From: Yarrowia lipolytica
Taxonomy: Eukaryota > Ascomycota > Dipodascomycetes > Dipodascales
DNA length: 64,000 nt
Reading direction: 5' to 3'
Assembly: GCF_001761485.1 (NCBI RefSeq)
Contig: NC_090774.1
Location: forward strand, 2,480,001 to 2,544,000
Below the pieces are notes generated by a model that searched no databases, was not told where the DNA came from, and saw only the letters and a program-made list of their open reading frames with translations. The position numbers were made by a program, and so were the translations under genes. This document shows, in pieces, positions 63,590-64,000 of the stretch (position 1 is its first letter; each line of letters opens with the position of its first letter).

Positions 63590-64000
63590 CTAACCTCCAT
63601 GGAGCTCGTTGAACTTGAACTCAATGGTAAAGAGAACAGGATCAGGAGACTCGATGGTTACCTGGTCGGCAACCAGATAGTTGGAGGTGGAAATCTGGGT
63701 GTAGAAGGACGTTTCCCAATCCTCCACGTCCCATTGTAGACCCTTGGTAGTGATTCTGGTAGGTCCAGCAACAGGAATGATACCCACAGCCTTTCCAAGC
63801 AGGTTCTGGGGAGTCTTGACAATGTTGGGCACATTGGGGTGTAGCAGAAAGGACACGCAGGCGTCATTGAGCAGGTAGACCGTCTGGTGGTGCTTGAGGG
63901 ATAAAAACAGATGGAAGATGGAGTGGAAGGTGTGATCCAAACGACCTCCGAGAGCTCCTAGAACCAGCAAGCCGTGCACCTGGTACAATTCGTTGCCTAG
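63590..64000 (-). CDS. THI80: Thiamine pyrophosphokinase (5' end outside window)
   Basis: The frame is open to the window edge, so about 136 C-terminal residues are present (LGNELYQVHGLLVLGALGGR first). Seen: the catalytic-domain signature VLGALGGRLDHTFHSIFHLF, a hydrophobic strand region, GKAVGIIPVAGPTRITTKGLQWDV, and the last strand TIESPDPVLFTIEFK of the thiamine-binding domain. Known role: transfers pyrophosphate from ATP to thiamine to make thiamine diphosphate, in the cytosol; essential in yeast. The start codon and the ATP-binding N-terminal part lie beyond base 64000. Confidence 0.9.
   Translation of the reverse strand, partial: LGNELYQVHGLLVLGALGGRLDHTFHSIFHLFLSLKHHQTVYLLNDACVSFLLHPNVPNIVKTPQNLLGKAVGIIPVAGPTRITTKGLQWDVEDWETSFYTQISTSNYLVADQVTIESPDPVLFTIEFKFNELHGG

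Noticed and set aside
1-64000. LTR retroelements, other virus-like elements, DNA transposons, dispersed 5S rRNA genes and CRISPR arrays
   Set aside because: No terminal repeats, polymerase or transposase coding blocks, 5S-like internal control region or spaced repeat array were recognised by eye. A database search would be needed to exclude old solo LTRs in the long gaps.

Overview
The window is nuclear DNA of an ascomycete yeast, almost certainly Yarrowia lipolytica or a close relative. Three things point there. Protein sequences are yeast-like with standard CUG-Leu reading. Four genes carry short 5'-proximal introns of the Yarrowia type, with a GTGAGT donor and CTAAC fused to the acceptor (CTAACCCAG, CTAACGCAG, CTAACTCAG, CTAACACAG). 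Gene spacing is loose, about one gene per 3 kb, with long intergenic gaps full of GTAC-centred words. I count 20 protein genes (two cut by the window edges) and one tRNA gene. I saw no rRNA, CRISPR array, LTR element or DNA transposon.

Layout. 0-16 kb: 3' end of GET1 (tail-anchored protein insertion), a GPI-type cysteine-rich DUF7729 protein, a 3.1 kb gene-free gap, HIR1 (histone chaperone) divergent from CKB2 (casein kinase 2 beta), ARO8 (aromatic aminotransferase) and a Baeyer-Villiger-type flavin monooxygenase. 16-30 kb: FKS1 (1,3-beta-glucan synthase), whose ATG appears to be split by a 331 nt intron; a 3.5 kb divergent promoter gap; a TRP-like/FLC membrane protein; and an unrecognised single-membrane-span protein. 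33-49 kb: a PCL5-type cyclin with Gcn4-type sites upstream, a GH17 cell-wall glucanase whose reading frame is broken in a proline-rich linker, a delta-8 sphingolipid desaturase, ULP1 (SUMO protease), YME2 (mitochondrial inner membrane) and LCB3 (sphingoid base phosphate phosphatase). 51-64 kb: RPL26 with a 327 nt intron and Tbf1-like promoter boxes, a DHA1 drug/polyamine transporter, an intron-containing tRNA-Asn(GTT), a flavocytochrome b2-like enzyme that ends in SKL and has no mitochondrial presequence, YKT6 (SNARE) and the 3' end of THI80.

The genes do not form a cluster or single pathway. There are loose themes: cell wall (FKS1, GH17, FLC, DUF7729), sphingolipids (delta-8 desaturase, LCB3) and secretion (GET1, YKT6). 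The strongest second-look items are the predicted peroxisomal flavocytochrome b2, the split FKS1 start codon, the RPL26 Tbf1/CACGTG promoter, the Gcn4-site cluster around PCL5, and two families of short perfect palindromes (GTAC-centred words and TCACGTGA) concentrated in the gaps. No wholly new system with several genes was found.
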